A stretch of DNA of 21,037 nucleotides from a virus: the IMG/VR virus record IMGVR_UViG_3300032284_002500, positions 1 to 21,037 of that record; one strand, 5' to 3'. Below, piece after piece: positions 6,415 to 13,606 of this stretch. The position numbers and the translations under genes are program-made. Position 1 is the first letter of the stretch; every line of letters starts with the position of its first letter. The notes below the pieces were generated by a model. That model saw nothing but the letters and a program-made list of their open reading frames with translations. It ran no database searches and was not told the origin of the DNA.

Positions 6415-7446
6415 ATGCGTATTAGAGAAATTATTATTGAGGGTGGTTGGGATACTACCGTAACACAGAGCACCGTAATTAAGCCAGCCGTGGTTGCAAC
6501 TACGTTGAGCCAAATTGATCGTTTTGTTAATGACTTCAATGTGTGGCTGTCTGATCGTGGACTAGGACCAGTTAAACTTGGTCGTCCAACAGGCAGTGCA
6601 AGTTATTATAAAAAAGATATGGCACATGATCCTGAAAAGATTTATGGCGATGTTGACTTACAGATGATTGCACCACCAATTGAAGGTGCTACACACGGTC
6701 AATACTCTGGTAAGTGGAATGCTCTTGCAGACGAATTTGTTAAGGCACGTAATCCAGATTATGTTCATCCTGCAGAAAGCAAACCTGGACATCCAATTAT
6801 AAAGATTGGCGATAATGCATACGTACAGGTTGACTTTATGTGGCATACTCCAGAACTACAACAGTGGGGTGCTGCACGTGTAACACCTGAACACGGTGTT
6901 AAGGGATTGCTTATGGGTAATCTATTCAGTGTTCTCGGTGAACTTATGCATATGAGTATTCAACATGCTGGTGTTCAACTTAAGGTTCAGGATGGCAAGC
7001 GTGTGCCATTTAGTAAACAAAAGAATGTTGAAGTAAGAACCGTAACTAAAAACCCAAGAACATTCATACTTGATATATTCAATTATCAGTATAAAGAACT
7101 TATGGGCGATAATGCTCGCATTCCAAACATTGATGACCTACTAAAACACCACAGTGGTATCAACCCTGATAACGTTAAGGTAAGTGATATGGCTCAAGGC
7201 ATCATTGGTTTAGCCAACAGCTTTGAAGAAAACAACATGTTTAGTCGTGGCGACCTAGCACACTACAATAATGCTACTGAGTTCTTAGATGCATTTTTAC
7301 GTCGCTATGAAGAAAAAGCAATGGGCGATATTAATGCTACTAAACGTGATAAGGCTACTACTCCAGAGGCTAGAGCACGTGCTGATGCTGATAAGAAGAA
7401 AGTCCTAGATGGTTTGAAGATGGTTAAGGGCATTTTTGGGGCTTGA
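6415..7446 (+). CDS. nucleotidyltransferase-fold protein (pol beta type)
   Basis: This 343-aa protein has the three-part signature of the DNA polymerase beta-like nucleotidyltransferase superfamily. GS is at 60-61 (LGRPTGSASYY), DVD at 79-81 (YGDVDLQMI) carries the two metal-binding aspartates, and a third aspartate lies at 140 (YVQVDFMW). The C-terminal half is helical, with a charged Lys/Arg/Ala-rich end. Such proteins transfer a nucleotide to RNA, protein or a small molecule; which applies is not evident. The N-terminus MRIREIIIEGG resembles short leader sequences I recall at the front of unrelated large-phage proteins. All three catalytic acidic residues are seen, so it is probably active. 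Confidence 0.7.
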   Translation: MRIREIIIEGGWDTTVTQSTVIKPAVVATTLSQIDRFVNDFNVWLSDRGLGPVKLGRPTGSASYYKKDMAHDPEKIYGDVDLQMIAPPIEGATHGQYSGKWNALADEFVKARNPDYVHPAESKPGHPIIKIGDNAYVQVDFMWHTPELQQWGAARVTPEHGVKGLLMGNLFSVLGELMHMSIQHAGVQLKVQDGKRVPFSKQKNVEVRTVTKNPRTFILDIFNYQYKELMGDNARIPNIDDLLKHHSGINPDNVKVSDMAQGIIGLANSFEENNMFSRGDLAHYNNATEFLDAFLRRYEEKAMGDINATKRDKATTPEARARADADKKKVLDGLKMVKGIFGA

Positions 7447-7471
7447 CAAGTTCGCCATTCGGTGGTAATAT
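7443..7471 (+). promoter_or_regulatory. sigma-70 promoter, predicted leaderless transcript
   Basis: TTGACA (7443-7448) starts in the stop region of the preceding gene. A 17-base spacer separates it from TAATAT (7466-7471). The last base of the -10 element is 6 bases before the ATG at 7478, so the predicted transcript starts at or next to the start codon. No good Shine-Dalgarno site is present. Confidence 0.6.
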
Positions 7472-7477
7472 ACACAA

Positions 7478-7978
7478 ATGAGCGAAATATACATTGTATC
7501 TGATACACATTTTGGGCATAGTAACATTCTGAAGTTTAAAGACTCAGGTGGTAACCCAATTCGTCCGTTTTCCTGTGTTGAGGAAATGGATGAGCATATG
7601 GTTGATGCTTGGAACCGTGTGGTTAGTCCAGATGATATTGTATACCATCTTGGCGATGTATATTTTGAAGATGGTCACAAGCACCTGTCACGCCTAAAGG
7701 GTCGTAAGCGGTTGCTACTTGGCAATCATGATAATGGTAAATCATCGTATGTCCAGTGCAACTTCCAAAAAGTGCTACTGTGGCGTATGTTCCCAGAATA
7801 TAACTGCCTACTCACGCACGTGCCTGTGCATGAGAGCACATTGTTTAAGGTGAAGTATAATCTGCATGGTCACATTCACCAGAATAATAGCCCTACACCA
7901 GTGCATATCAACTGTAGCGTAGAAGTTCAAGACTATAACCCTAAACATATTTCAACATTGGTGCCAAAAGATGAATAG
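7478..7978 (+). CDS. calcineurin-like metallophosphoesterase 1
   Basis: This 166-aa protein shows the full metallophosphoesterase motif series in order: DTHFGH (Asp9, His11), HLGDVYF (Asp60), LGNHDN (Asn83, His84), THVPVH (His114) and HGHIHQN (His132, His134). These residues bind the two metal ions and the phosphate. Its size matches the small phage/bacterial members of the family, which hydrolyse phosphodiesters or phosphomonoesters. The substrate is not predictable. It sits directly downstream of a TTGACA promoter, and its 3' end overlaps the next small gene by 8 bases. A second, unrelated-looking phosphoesterase is at 12776-13606. Confidence 0.85.
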   Translation: MSEIYIVSDTHFGHSNILKFKDSGGNPIRPFSCVEEMDEHMVDAWNRVVSPDDIVYHLGDVYFEDGHKHLSRLKGRKRLLLGNHDNGKSSYVQCNFQKVLLWRMFPEYNCLLTHVPVHESTLFKVKYNLHGHIHQNNSPTPVHINCSVEVQDYNPKHISTLVPKDE

Positions 7979-8195
7979 TCGTCAGCGTAGACAGTTTAAC
8001 AGACGGTGGAAATATGTTGTTGACCTTTCACCTAAAGTAACATATTCCGATTTATACGATGATGGTGGTCCTATTGCGTGGGTGCACAATAATTATGGAT
8101 ATCACAAATATCAACTTGAAAATGGATATTGTTCTGTGAGATTTGATGATAAAGCGAAGGCAGTGCAGTTTGCATTGATGTGGAGTGGAACATAA
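7971..8195 (+). CDS. small basic phage protein with LMW tail
   Basis: This 74-aa protein has a strongly basic start (RQRRQFNRRWKY) and an ending of the recurring type, DDKAKAVQFALMWSGT. Phages often carry small proteins with this layout: an RRQFxRRW head and a 'DxAxxFxLxW' tail. No function is established that I know of. It overlaps the upstream phosphoesterase gene by 8 bases and the downstream gene by 11, so it belongs to one transcription unit with them. Confidence 0.75.
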   Translation: MNSRQRRQFNRRWKYVVDLSPKVTYSDLYDDGGPIAWVHNNYGYHKYQLENGYCSVRFDDKAKAVQFALMWSGT

Positions 8196-8412
8196 AACTC
8201 GAATTAAAGTTCATGACTTAGGTCCGACTCGCTGGCATATGAGTATTTGGTTTCGCCATCCGTATAATGGACAATTTGAAGAATGGATGAAGGATAATTA
8301 CCCAGACTGTTTATGCCGTTATTGTTTCAATTACGGAGACAGACCATATTATGAACTTCGTGGTGGTGATCCCGATGACCAAACAATGATTGCAATGAGG
8401 TGGGCAGAATGA
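8185..8412 (+). CDS. small phage protein with MRW tail (GTG start)
   Basis: This 75-aa frame begins at GTG 8185 inside the end of the previous gene. The next in-frame ATG would remove the conserved-looking RIKVHDLGPTRW segment. It contains WFRHPYNGQFEEWMKDNYPD and two cysteines, and ends DDQTMIAMRWAE, again the recurring tail type. Its TGA overlaps the ATG at 8409 of the disrupted dehydrogenase start. This is the same ATGA coupling used by the other genes in the run. Confidence 0.65.
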   Translation: MEHKTRIKVHDLGPTRWHMSIWFRHPYNGQFEEWMKDNYPDCLCRYCFNYGDRPYYELRGGDPDDQTMIAMRWAE

Positions 8413-8441
8413 AAATAGCGTGGATTGGTCTTGAAACATAA
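8409..8441 (+). pseudogene. broken 5' end of the nucleotide-sugar dehydrogenase gene
   Basis: The ATG at 8409 overlaps the upstream stop as ATGA and encodes MKIAWIGL, then ET and a stop. The intact gene at 9217 begins MKKIAWIGLGKLGLP, so the first eight codons here are homologous. The bases differ at synonymous positions (ATT GGT CTT against ATA GGA TTA). This looks like the original start of the dehydrogenase gene, cut after codon 8 when the homing endonuclease gene arrived. If joined to the downstream frame after GGTCTTG, the reading frame would continue correctly into GKLGLP. Confidence 0.8.
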
Positions 8442-8444
8442 ATA
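8437..8444 (+). promoter_or_regulatory. T4-type late promoter element before the homing endonuclease
   Basis: CATAAATA differs from TATAAATA by one base. It sits six bases ahead of the endonuclease ATG at 8450, placing the predicted late start site at or beside that codon. T4 homing endonuclease genes are known to have their own late promoters, so the position is sensible. No Shine-Dalgarno site is visible. Confidence 0.45.
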
Positions 8445-8449
8445 CATGT

Positions 8450-9220
8450 ATGAATAACACACCACATCAACCTTATACATACTTTATTGGATGGTCCAAA
8501 CAAAGAAAATTTTACTATGGCGTTCGCTATGCAATAAACTGTCATCCAGAAGATTTATGGGTAAAGTATTTTACTTCATCAGTAGCTGTCCAAGAAATGA
8601 GAATAAAATATGGCGAGCCAGATATTATACAGATTAGAAAAAAATTTTCCACAAAAGAACAAGCGATTAATTGGGAAGTAAAAGTATTAAAAAGAATGAA
8701 AGTCGTATTAAGAGAAGACTTTTTAAATAAAAATGATGTTCAAGCACCACCAATTAATGATAGAATAATGTCCGATGATACTAAACAAAAAATTAGAGAA
8801 AAAATTTCGGGAACAATTAGAAGCGACGAAACAAAAAATAAAATACGAGAAGCAAGAAAAAAACAAGATATGAGTTGGAGATTAAATTTTAAACATACTC
8901 CAGAAACCATACAAAAAATAAAAGATGCCAGAGCAAAACAAGTTATTACTGACGAAACAAAAATAAAAATGTCGTTGGCACAAAGTGGAGAGAAACATTC
9001 ACAATATGGAAAAAGTCGCAGTGATGAAACAAAAAATAAAATAAAAGAAAAATTAACAGGAAAAAAACAATCATTAGAAACTAAAAATAAAATATCATCT
9101 GCGTTAAGTAATAAAAAGAAAAAAGTTATCGAATGCCCGTTTTGTAAAAAAGTAGGCGGCGAACCTCAGATGAAAAGATGGCATTTTGACTTATGCAAAT
9201 TTAAAGCAGAGATGATATGA
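8450..9220 (+). CDS. GIY-YIG-type homing endonuclease with NUMOD3-like repeats
   Basis: This 256-aa protein has an N-terminal GIY-YIG-like nuclease domain: YTYFIGW (10-16), FYYGVRYA (21-28) with Arg26, and INWEVKVL with the probable catalytic Glu76. Residues 108-220 hold about five 'S/TDETKxKI' segments typical of the NUMOD3 DNA-binding module. The C-terminus has a zinc-finger-like CPFC...HFDLC arrangement (Cys229, Cys232, His245, Cys249). The gene is far richer in A-runs than its neighbours, a sign of separate ancestry. It lies between a broken and an intact copy of the dehydrogenase 5' end, and its TGA overlaps the intact ATG at 9217. It would cut an uninterrupted allele and spread itself by recombination. 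Confidence 0.85.
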   Translation: MNNTPHQPYTYFIGWSKQRKFYYGVRYAINCHPEDLWVKYFTSSVAVQEMRIKYGEPDIIQIRKKFSTKEQAINWEVKVLKRMKVVLREDFLNKNDVQAPPINDRIMSDDTKQKIREKISGTIRSDETKNKIREARKKQDMSWRLNFKHTPETIQKIKDARAKQVITDETKIKMSLAQSGEKHSQYGKSRSDETKNKIKEKLTGKKQSLETKNKISSALSNKKKKVIECPFCKKVGGEPQMKRWHFDLCKFKAEMI

Positions 9221-10377
9221 AAAAAATTGCGTGGATAGGATTAGGAAAACTTGGTTTGCCATGTGCGTCAGTCATCAGTAAAAAATTTGAAGTTGTTGGA
9301 TATGATATTAATATAGGCATTGAAGCACCATTCAGGATAGCAGATACGATTGAAGATTGTATAAACGGCGCAGACATAATATTTGTTGCAGTGCCTACGC
9401 CACACGCACCTGAATATAGTGGCGATAAGCCTAGCAGTCACCTAGCACCACGAGATTTTGATTATAGTATTGTAAAATCAGTTCTTACTAAGTTATCGCA
9501 GTATCGTAACAAAGACCAACACGTGGTGTTAGTCAGTACCGTGATGCCTAGAACTATACGACGTGAGTTTGCAAAGTTAATACCAGATTTAGTTTACAAT
9601 CCTTCACTTATTGCCACTGGTACAGTTGCTGAAGATTTTGTTAATCCTGATATTATTATCTTAGGCAATACAGATGGCAAGAATAACCCTGCTATAGAAA
9701 AACTATTCAACATGTATGGAAACGTATGCCATCGTCAGATTAGGTATACAGTTGGAACATGGGAAGAAGCAGAGATAACAAAGATATCTTACAATGTATT
9801 CGCTACGATGAAGGTAAACTTTGTTAATACGCTTAATGATATTTCACGTGGCGTGGGGCATAGCAATATTGACGTAATTACAAATAATCTATTCGCTGCT
9901 AGCAAACGTTTACATAGCCCCGATTACATGACTAAGGCTGGTATGGGTATTGCAGGTCCATGTCACCCACGTGATATAAATGCTATGGAATGGTTAGTAG
10001 AGAATCTACATCTTGGCTATGAAACATTTGGCGAGATGATGCATGTGCGTGAGGTTCATGCAAACAATCTTGCAAGAAAATTATGTAGCTACGGAAAAGA
10101 GATTGTGATACTCGGTATTGGATTTAAGAAAAACTTACCAGATACCGATGGAAGTTATAGTTTACTAGTTGCACATTACCTAAAGAAGTTAGGGTGCACA
10201 GTTCACATTCATGATCCACTTAATTCTCAGATATATTACAGTGAAAACCCATGCGTATATCTACTATCTCAGCCACATAGTTGGATATCAGACTATGACT
10301 TTGCTGATGGTAGCACTATTGTTGACCCTTGGAGAACTGGGTTGCAAATTACAAACTGCACGGTAGTAAAATACTAA
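9217..10377 (+). CDS. UDP-glucose/GDP-mannose-type nucleotide-sugar 6-dehydrogenase
   Basis: This 386-aa protein has the order of the nucleotide-sugar dehydrogenase family. An N-terminal NAD-binding GLGKLG (residues 8-13) is followed by VYNPSLIATGTVAEDF, then AEITKISYNVFATMKVNFVN with Lys189. GPCHPRDINAM has the catalytic Cys249, and the C-terminal Rossmann-like domain includes ILGIGFKKNLPDTDGS. Such enzymes oxidise the C6 hydroxyl of UDP-glucose, GDP-mannose or a related nucleotide sugar to the uronic acid in two NAD-dependent steps. All key residues are present, so it should be active. It shares ATGA with the homing endonuclease and TAATG with the glycosyltransferase-like gene. The nucleotide sugar used cannot be read from the sequence. 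Confidence 0.85.
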   Translation: MKKIAWIGLGKLGLPCASVISKKFEVVGYDINIGIEAPFRIADTIEDCINGADIIFVAVPTPHAPEYSGDKPSSHLAPRDFDYSIVKSVLTKLSQYRNKDQHVVLVSTVMPRTIRREFAKLIPDLVYNPSLIATGTVAEDFVNPDIIILGNTDGKNNPAIEKLFNMYGNVCHRQIRYTVGTWEEAEITKISYNVFATMKVNFVNTLNDISRGVGHSNIDVITNNLFAASKRLHSPDYMTKAGMGIAGPCHPRDINAMEWLVENLHLGYETFGEMMHVREVHANNLARKLCSYGKEIVILGIGFKKNLPDTDGSYSLLVAHYLKKLGCTVHIHDPLNSQIYYSENPCVYLLSQPHSWISDYDFADGSTIVDPWRTGLQITNCTVVKY

Positions 10378-11537
10378 TGTTACATTTTTTGTTTAGATCA
10401 CAGGGAAGAAAGCAGGGTCGGTTTAACCTAACCTATAATTTATTTGAAGAGATGTATAAAGACGATAACGTTCTTTTTATTGATTTTCAAAAAGCTGATA
10501 TGTTTTTTGATTTTGAAACAACAACAGATAAGATTTATTACTTTGTATCCAAAGCAGCCAAGACTAAAAAGTATTCTAGAGTTCTCCTAACTGATACTTG
10601 GGAATCTTTTAGCTATGACCTGACGATTGAAATAGCACGTAGGTTAATAGACGATGGACATTTTGGCGCAGAACAAATATCCGTAATGTTCTTCCTGTAT
10701 CCGTTTAGTGAAAAATATATAAATGAGTTCAAAGATTTAGGAATAACGGCGTTATACCATGTCAATTATTTTTTTCCAAGAATCTATTTCTTTAATCAAG
10801 ACGTATATAATACACCGTCCAGTGAAAGAAACTTCCTAGCATTAAACAACGTAGACACTGTTGCCAGACGGTACATGATTTCACAGCTACATGAATCTGG
10901 TATCAATAGTGGTATTAGTTGGGGTGGATCAAATGAGATTCGTGCTCCCAATGATTCATTTTTTAGAAATAAAAACTCACTGCGACTTACTAGAGATTTT
11001 AGTGAATGCTGCGATGAGGATACACTGAATCTTATTAACAAACACAGTGACTGGTTTAGTGAACCACATCGTCTAGATGAGTTTGACGATCACAGTGATG
11101 ATCGTTATACTATTAACAATCCATTTCTTAAGTATCCGATTAATTTGGTTACGGAGACACGAACACAGCCTATCTATACGGACAATTTACCATTTCCACG
11201 AGACGTATATTCACGTGACTATCTACATGTTAGTGAGAAAACCGTAAAAGTTTTAATGACTGAACAGATATTCTTTCTCTATAGTAGTATGGGCATATTA
11301 AAATATTTGCAGGATTTTGGGTTTAAAACCTTTGGCGATTATATTGATGAAAGCTATGATAGTGAGCCAAATTGGACAGTTCGTGCACAAAAAATTGCAA
11401 CTAATATCAAGACACTAATGAATATGCCAGAAGACCGTTGGCAAAAACTATTTGCAGCTACACGTCCTATCGTAAAACACAACCGTGAGTTTATTGAAGA
11501 TTTTACACTTACTGCACGATATATTGTAAAATTATAA
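10377..11537 (+). CDS. glycosyltransferase-like protein (copy 3, divergent)
   Basis: From the ATG at 10377 (TAATG overlap) this encodes 386 residues. An in-frame start at 10329 would overlap the dehydrogenase by about 50 bases and is rejected. The C-terminal half has VSEKTVKVLMTEQIFFL (from residue 285) followed by YLQDFGFKTFGDYIDESYD. This is the same architecture as the proteins at 1830 and 3765, though the KPFxWGQVP core is altered to KVLMTEQIF. It is a distant relative and probably GT-B-like. Its position directly after a nucleotide-sugar dehydrogenase suggests it uses the uronic acid product or works in the same glycan pathway. Confidence 0.6.
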   Translation: MLHFLFRSQGRKQGRFNLTYNLFEEMYKDDNVLFIDFQKADMFFDFETTTDKIYYFVSKAAKTKKYSRVLLTDTWESFSYDLTIEIARRLIDDGHFGAEQISVMFFLYPFSEKYINEFKDLGITALYHVNYFFPRIYFFNQDVYNTPSSERNFLALNNVDTVARRYMISQLHESGINSGISWGGSNEIRAPNDSFFRNKNSLRLTRDFSECCDEDTLNLINKHSDWFSEPHRLDEFDDHSDDRYTINNPFLKYPINLVTETRTQPIYTDNLPFPRDVYSRDYLHVSEKTVKVLMTEQIFFLYSSMGILKYLQDFGFKTFGDYIDESYDSEPNWTVRAQKIATNIKTLMNMPEDRWQKLFAATRPIVKHNREFIEDFTLTARYIVKL

Positions 11538-11539
11538 AC

Positions 11540-11567
11540 TTGACAAATACCAAAAACTGTATATTAT
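11540..11567 (+). promoter_or_regulatory. sigma-70-type promoter
   Basis: TTGACA (11540-11545), a 16-base spacer and TATTAT (11562-11567, five of six consensus bases) lie in the 53-base gap before the gene at 11591. The predicted start is about 11574, giving a short leader of about 17 bases containing a weak GGA. Confidence 0.65.
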
Positions 11568-11590
11568 GTTAGTTAGATAGGAACGTTGAC

Positions 11591-11821
11591 ATGACACGAC
11601 AGAGCAGTGAGATTATTGAAGACCTAATCAATTCATTGGAAAAAATGATTGATACACTTGATGATGAGTGGAATCATAATAAGCAGGGCGAGTGGCGTAT
11701 GGCAGATAATATTCGTAAATCTGTCCTACCAGAAGTAAAATCTCAATTCAAAGCTCACCTAGACGAATACATTGATCGTAGAATCCAAACTTATTTGAAA
11801 GTAAAACAGGGAGAAGAATAA
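11591..11821 (+). CDS. small helical phage protein
   Basis: This 76-aa acidic protein is predicted from sequence to be mostly alpha-helical. A regular hydrophobic pattern runs through IIEDLINSLEKMIDTLDDEW and again through the C-terminal half (FKAHLDEYIDRRIQTYLKV). It has no cysteine, membrane span or catalytic motif. It is the first gene after a TTGACA promoter and is followed one base later by another small helical gene. The function is unknown. Confidence 0.72.
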   Translation: MTRQSSEIIEDLINSLEKMIDTLDDEWNHNKQGEWRMADNIRKSVLPEVKSQFKAHLDEYIDRRIQTYLKVKQGEE

Positions 11822-11822
11822 T

Positions 11823-12065
11823 ATGTTTAAAATTGAAATTAGTGACGAAACCGCCGATAGCATGTTCCGTGATATTCTTAAACAAGATTATCTTGGACTA
11901 AAGCGTGATATTAAAAATCTCAAGGAACGTGGTGATTTGCTGCCTGAGTTCGAGCGTAAAGATTTAGAGTTCAATCAACGCATAGCTGATGCTATGGAAA
12001 TTGTAATGGAATATTATTTCGTTGAATCAACAATGTTGAAAATTATTCAATCTACAAATGAATAA
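11823..12065 (+). CDS. small conserved helical phage protein
   Basis: This 80-aa protein has the layout TADSMFRDILKQDYLGLKRD, then a 'DLLPEFERKDLEFNQRIADAM' stretch and a VMEYY ending. I recall similar short proteins ('DYxxLKxDIxxLK ... DLExNxRxxxAxxxVxxYY') in many T4-like and other phages, with no known function. The GGAGAAG at the end of the previous gene is a good Shine-Dalgarno site for its ATG. It overlaps the next gene by 8 bases. Confidence 0.75.
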   Translation: MFKIEISDETADSMFRDILKQDYLGLKRDIKNLKERGDLLPEFERKDLEFNQRIADAMEIVMEYYFVESTMLKIIQSTNE

Positions 12066-12795
12066 TTTTAGTCATATCTACCTAGTAGGTTGTAGTTATA
12101 TGAATAGCTATGCTTCATCAGGTCCACAAGACCTGTTAAGCCAATACTTTGGTGGAGAAGTGACCGATCTGTCATGGGGTGGTAGTGGATTAGACTATCA
12201 AGAAAGAAATCTGATTGATAGAATAATATCTGACCAACCAGAGAAAGCACTTGTAATATGGGGATTAAGTTTCTGGGACAGATTTGAATTAGGGTATCGC
12301 TATTTCCAAAACGGTAATAGTAGTTTAAAATATATGCAGTTTAATTCAGGAATGATTCTTGATTCTCACACGTTTGGAGACTACTATCATAAAATCTCAA
12401 ACTTGCCTGACCAACTTTTTGAACATCGGTTGTTTATTAGTGAAGCATATGTCAAGCAGAACTTACAAACACTGATAACAGTTAGTGGATGGTTACGTAG
12501 TTTAGGTCACGAATATATTATCTTTAATCAAATAGAAGACCATTATCAGTATTACCTGCGTGACCATGGTGAATATCGTGAACTGTTTAATAGCGACAGT
12601 GGGTTTGTTGATTTGGGCAATTTTGAGATGCTAGATTATTTGTACGCTAACGGGGTTCAACCAGACCCACAAGATTTAGAACAGTTTGGCGTTATAGAAG
12701 GATGTCACCCAATCATTGATGATACGCTAAAACGTGTTATGACTAATTATATAATACAATATTATGAGAAAAACCATGAAGCTACAAATTGTTAG
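12058..12795 (+). CDS. SGNH/GDSL-hydrolase-like protein
   Basis: This 245-aa protein shows an SGNH-like order. The N-terminal block YLVGCSYMNS has Ser13 in the nucleophile position, WGGSG (40-44) matches the second block, and VIWGLSFWDRFE is in the third block's position. A late EGCHP places His217 where the catalytic histidine falls, with Glu214 in place of the usual Asp three residues earlier. Family members deacylate or hydrolyse esters, including on sugars. Similar proteins are common among phage glycan-modifying genes. It has no signal peptide, so it acts inside the cell. The altered acidic residue leaves activity uncertain. The following gene starts within its last 20 bases. Confidence 0.6.
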   Translation: MNNFSHIYLVGCSYMNSYASSGPQDLLSQYFGGEVTDLSWGGSGLDYQERNLIDRIISDQPEKALVIWGLSFWDRFELGYRYFQNGNSSLKYMQFNSGMILDSHTFGDYYHKISNLPDQLFEHRLFISEAYVKQNLQTLITVSGWLRSLGHEYIIFNQIEDHYQYYLRDHGEYRELFNSDSGFVDLGNFEMLDYLYANGVQPDPQDLEQFGVIEGCHPIIDDTLKRVMTNYIIQYYEKNHEATNC

Positions 12796-13606
12796 TGATC
12801 TGCACCTAGAGTTCCGTGACCCTATCTTTATCCAGAATAGTGGCAGTGATGTGCTTATTCTTGGTGGAGATATTGTTACCGCATGGCCACTGTATCGTCA
12901 TCCTCGCAGTGAACGTGGGTTGCCCAATAATGCCGAAGGTGGATTAAATGCTGCCCAATATCGTAGGTTCTTTCAACATGTAAATGACAATTGGAAGCAT
13001 GTTATCTTACTAATGGGAAACCATGAGCATTATAGTGGTCGTTGGGAGTTGACCCCAAAGATTCTTCGTGAAGAAATGGAACATTATCCAAACATACATT
13101 TCTGCGACCAAGATCGTGTGGATATTGACGATGTGATTTTTTTGGGGTGTTCTCTTTGGACAAATTTTAATAATGGCGATCCTCTAACTATGTTAAGTGT
13201 CCGTGACCTTATGAATGATTATCGTGCAATTACAGAAAATCCAAAAGAGGGTTTATATCACAAACTTCGTCCTATTACAACCTTTGCAAAACATGTTAGT
13301 GACTTAGATTGGTTGCGTGTTCAACTATCACTACTAAAAGACCGCAAAGTTGTTGTATGCACACATCACCAACCAAGTTTTCAGAGTGTGCATGAAAAGT
13401 ATAAATCACAAACTATCATGAACGGAGCGTTTTGTAGCAATTTGGATGATTTCATAATTGACCATCCACAAATTAAACTATGGACGGCAGGGCATATCCA
13501 CAATACTATGGATTATATGATTGGTGAGACACGAATCTTTACTAATCCGTGTGGATACCCTTCAGAAAATACAGGTTGGAATCCGCAAACTACCGTTGAG
13601 GTTTAA
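12776..13606 (+). CDS. calcineurin-like metallophosphoesterase 2
   Basis: From ATG 12776 this encodes 276 residues. An ATG at 12764 adds MRKT before the conserved LQIVSDLHLEF strand and is less likely. The motif series is complete: SDLHLEF (Asp8, His10), ILGGDI (Asp32), GNHEHY (Asn82, His83), THHQPS and GHIHNT. It is longer than the phosphoesterase at 7478 and resembles the bacterial SbcD/Icc-like soluble members rather than that protein. The substrate is unknown. Its stop codon is interlocked with the stop of the convergent fibre gene (13603-13606), leaving no room for a terminator. Confidence 0.85.
   Translation: MKLQIVSDLHLEFRDPIFIQNSGSDVLILGGDIVTAWPLYRHPRSERGLPNNAEGGLNAAQYRRFFQHVNDNWKHVILLMGNHEHYSGRWELTPKILREEMEHYPNIHFCDQDRVDIDDVIFLGCSLWTNFNNGDPLTMLSVRDLMNDYRAITENPKEGLYHKLRPITTFAKHVSDLDWLRVQLSLLKDRKVVVCTHHQPSFQSVHEKYKSQTIMNGAFCSNLDDFIIDHPQIKLWTAGHIHNTMDYMIGETRIFTNPCGYPSENTGWNPQTTVEV

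Noticed and set aside
8409-9250. A group I intron with the endonuclease as its internal gene, splicing MKIAWIGL to GKLGLP
   Set aside because: Joining the flanks would restore the frame. However, only 16 bases precede the endonuclease gene and none follow it before the intact ATG, so there is no room for an intron core. A second, complete 5' end is also present.
10329-10376. An upstream start of the third glycosyltransferase-like gene
   Set aside because: It overlaps the dehydrogenase coding end by 49 bases, while the ATG at 10377 has a TAATG junction typical of this genome.
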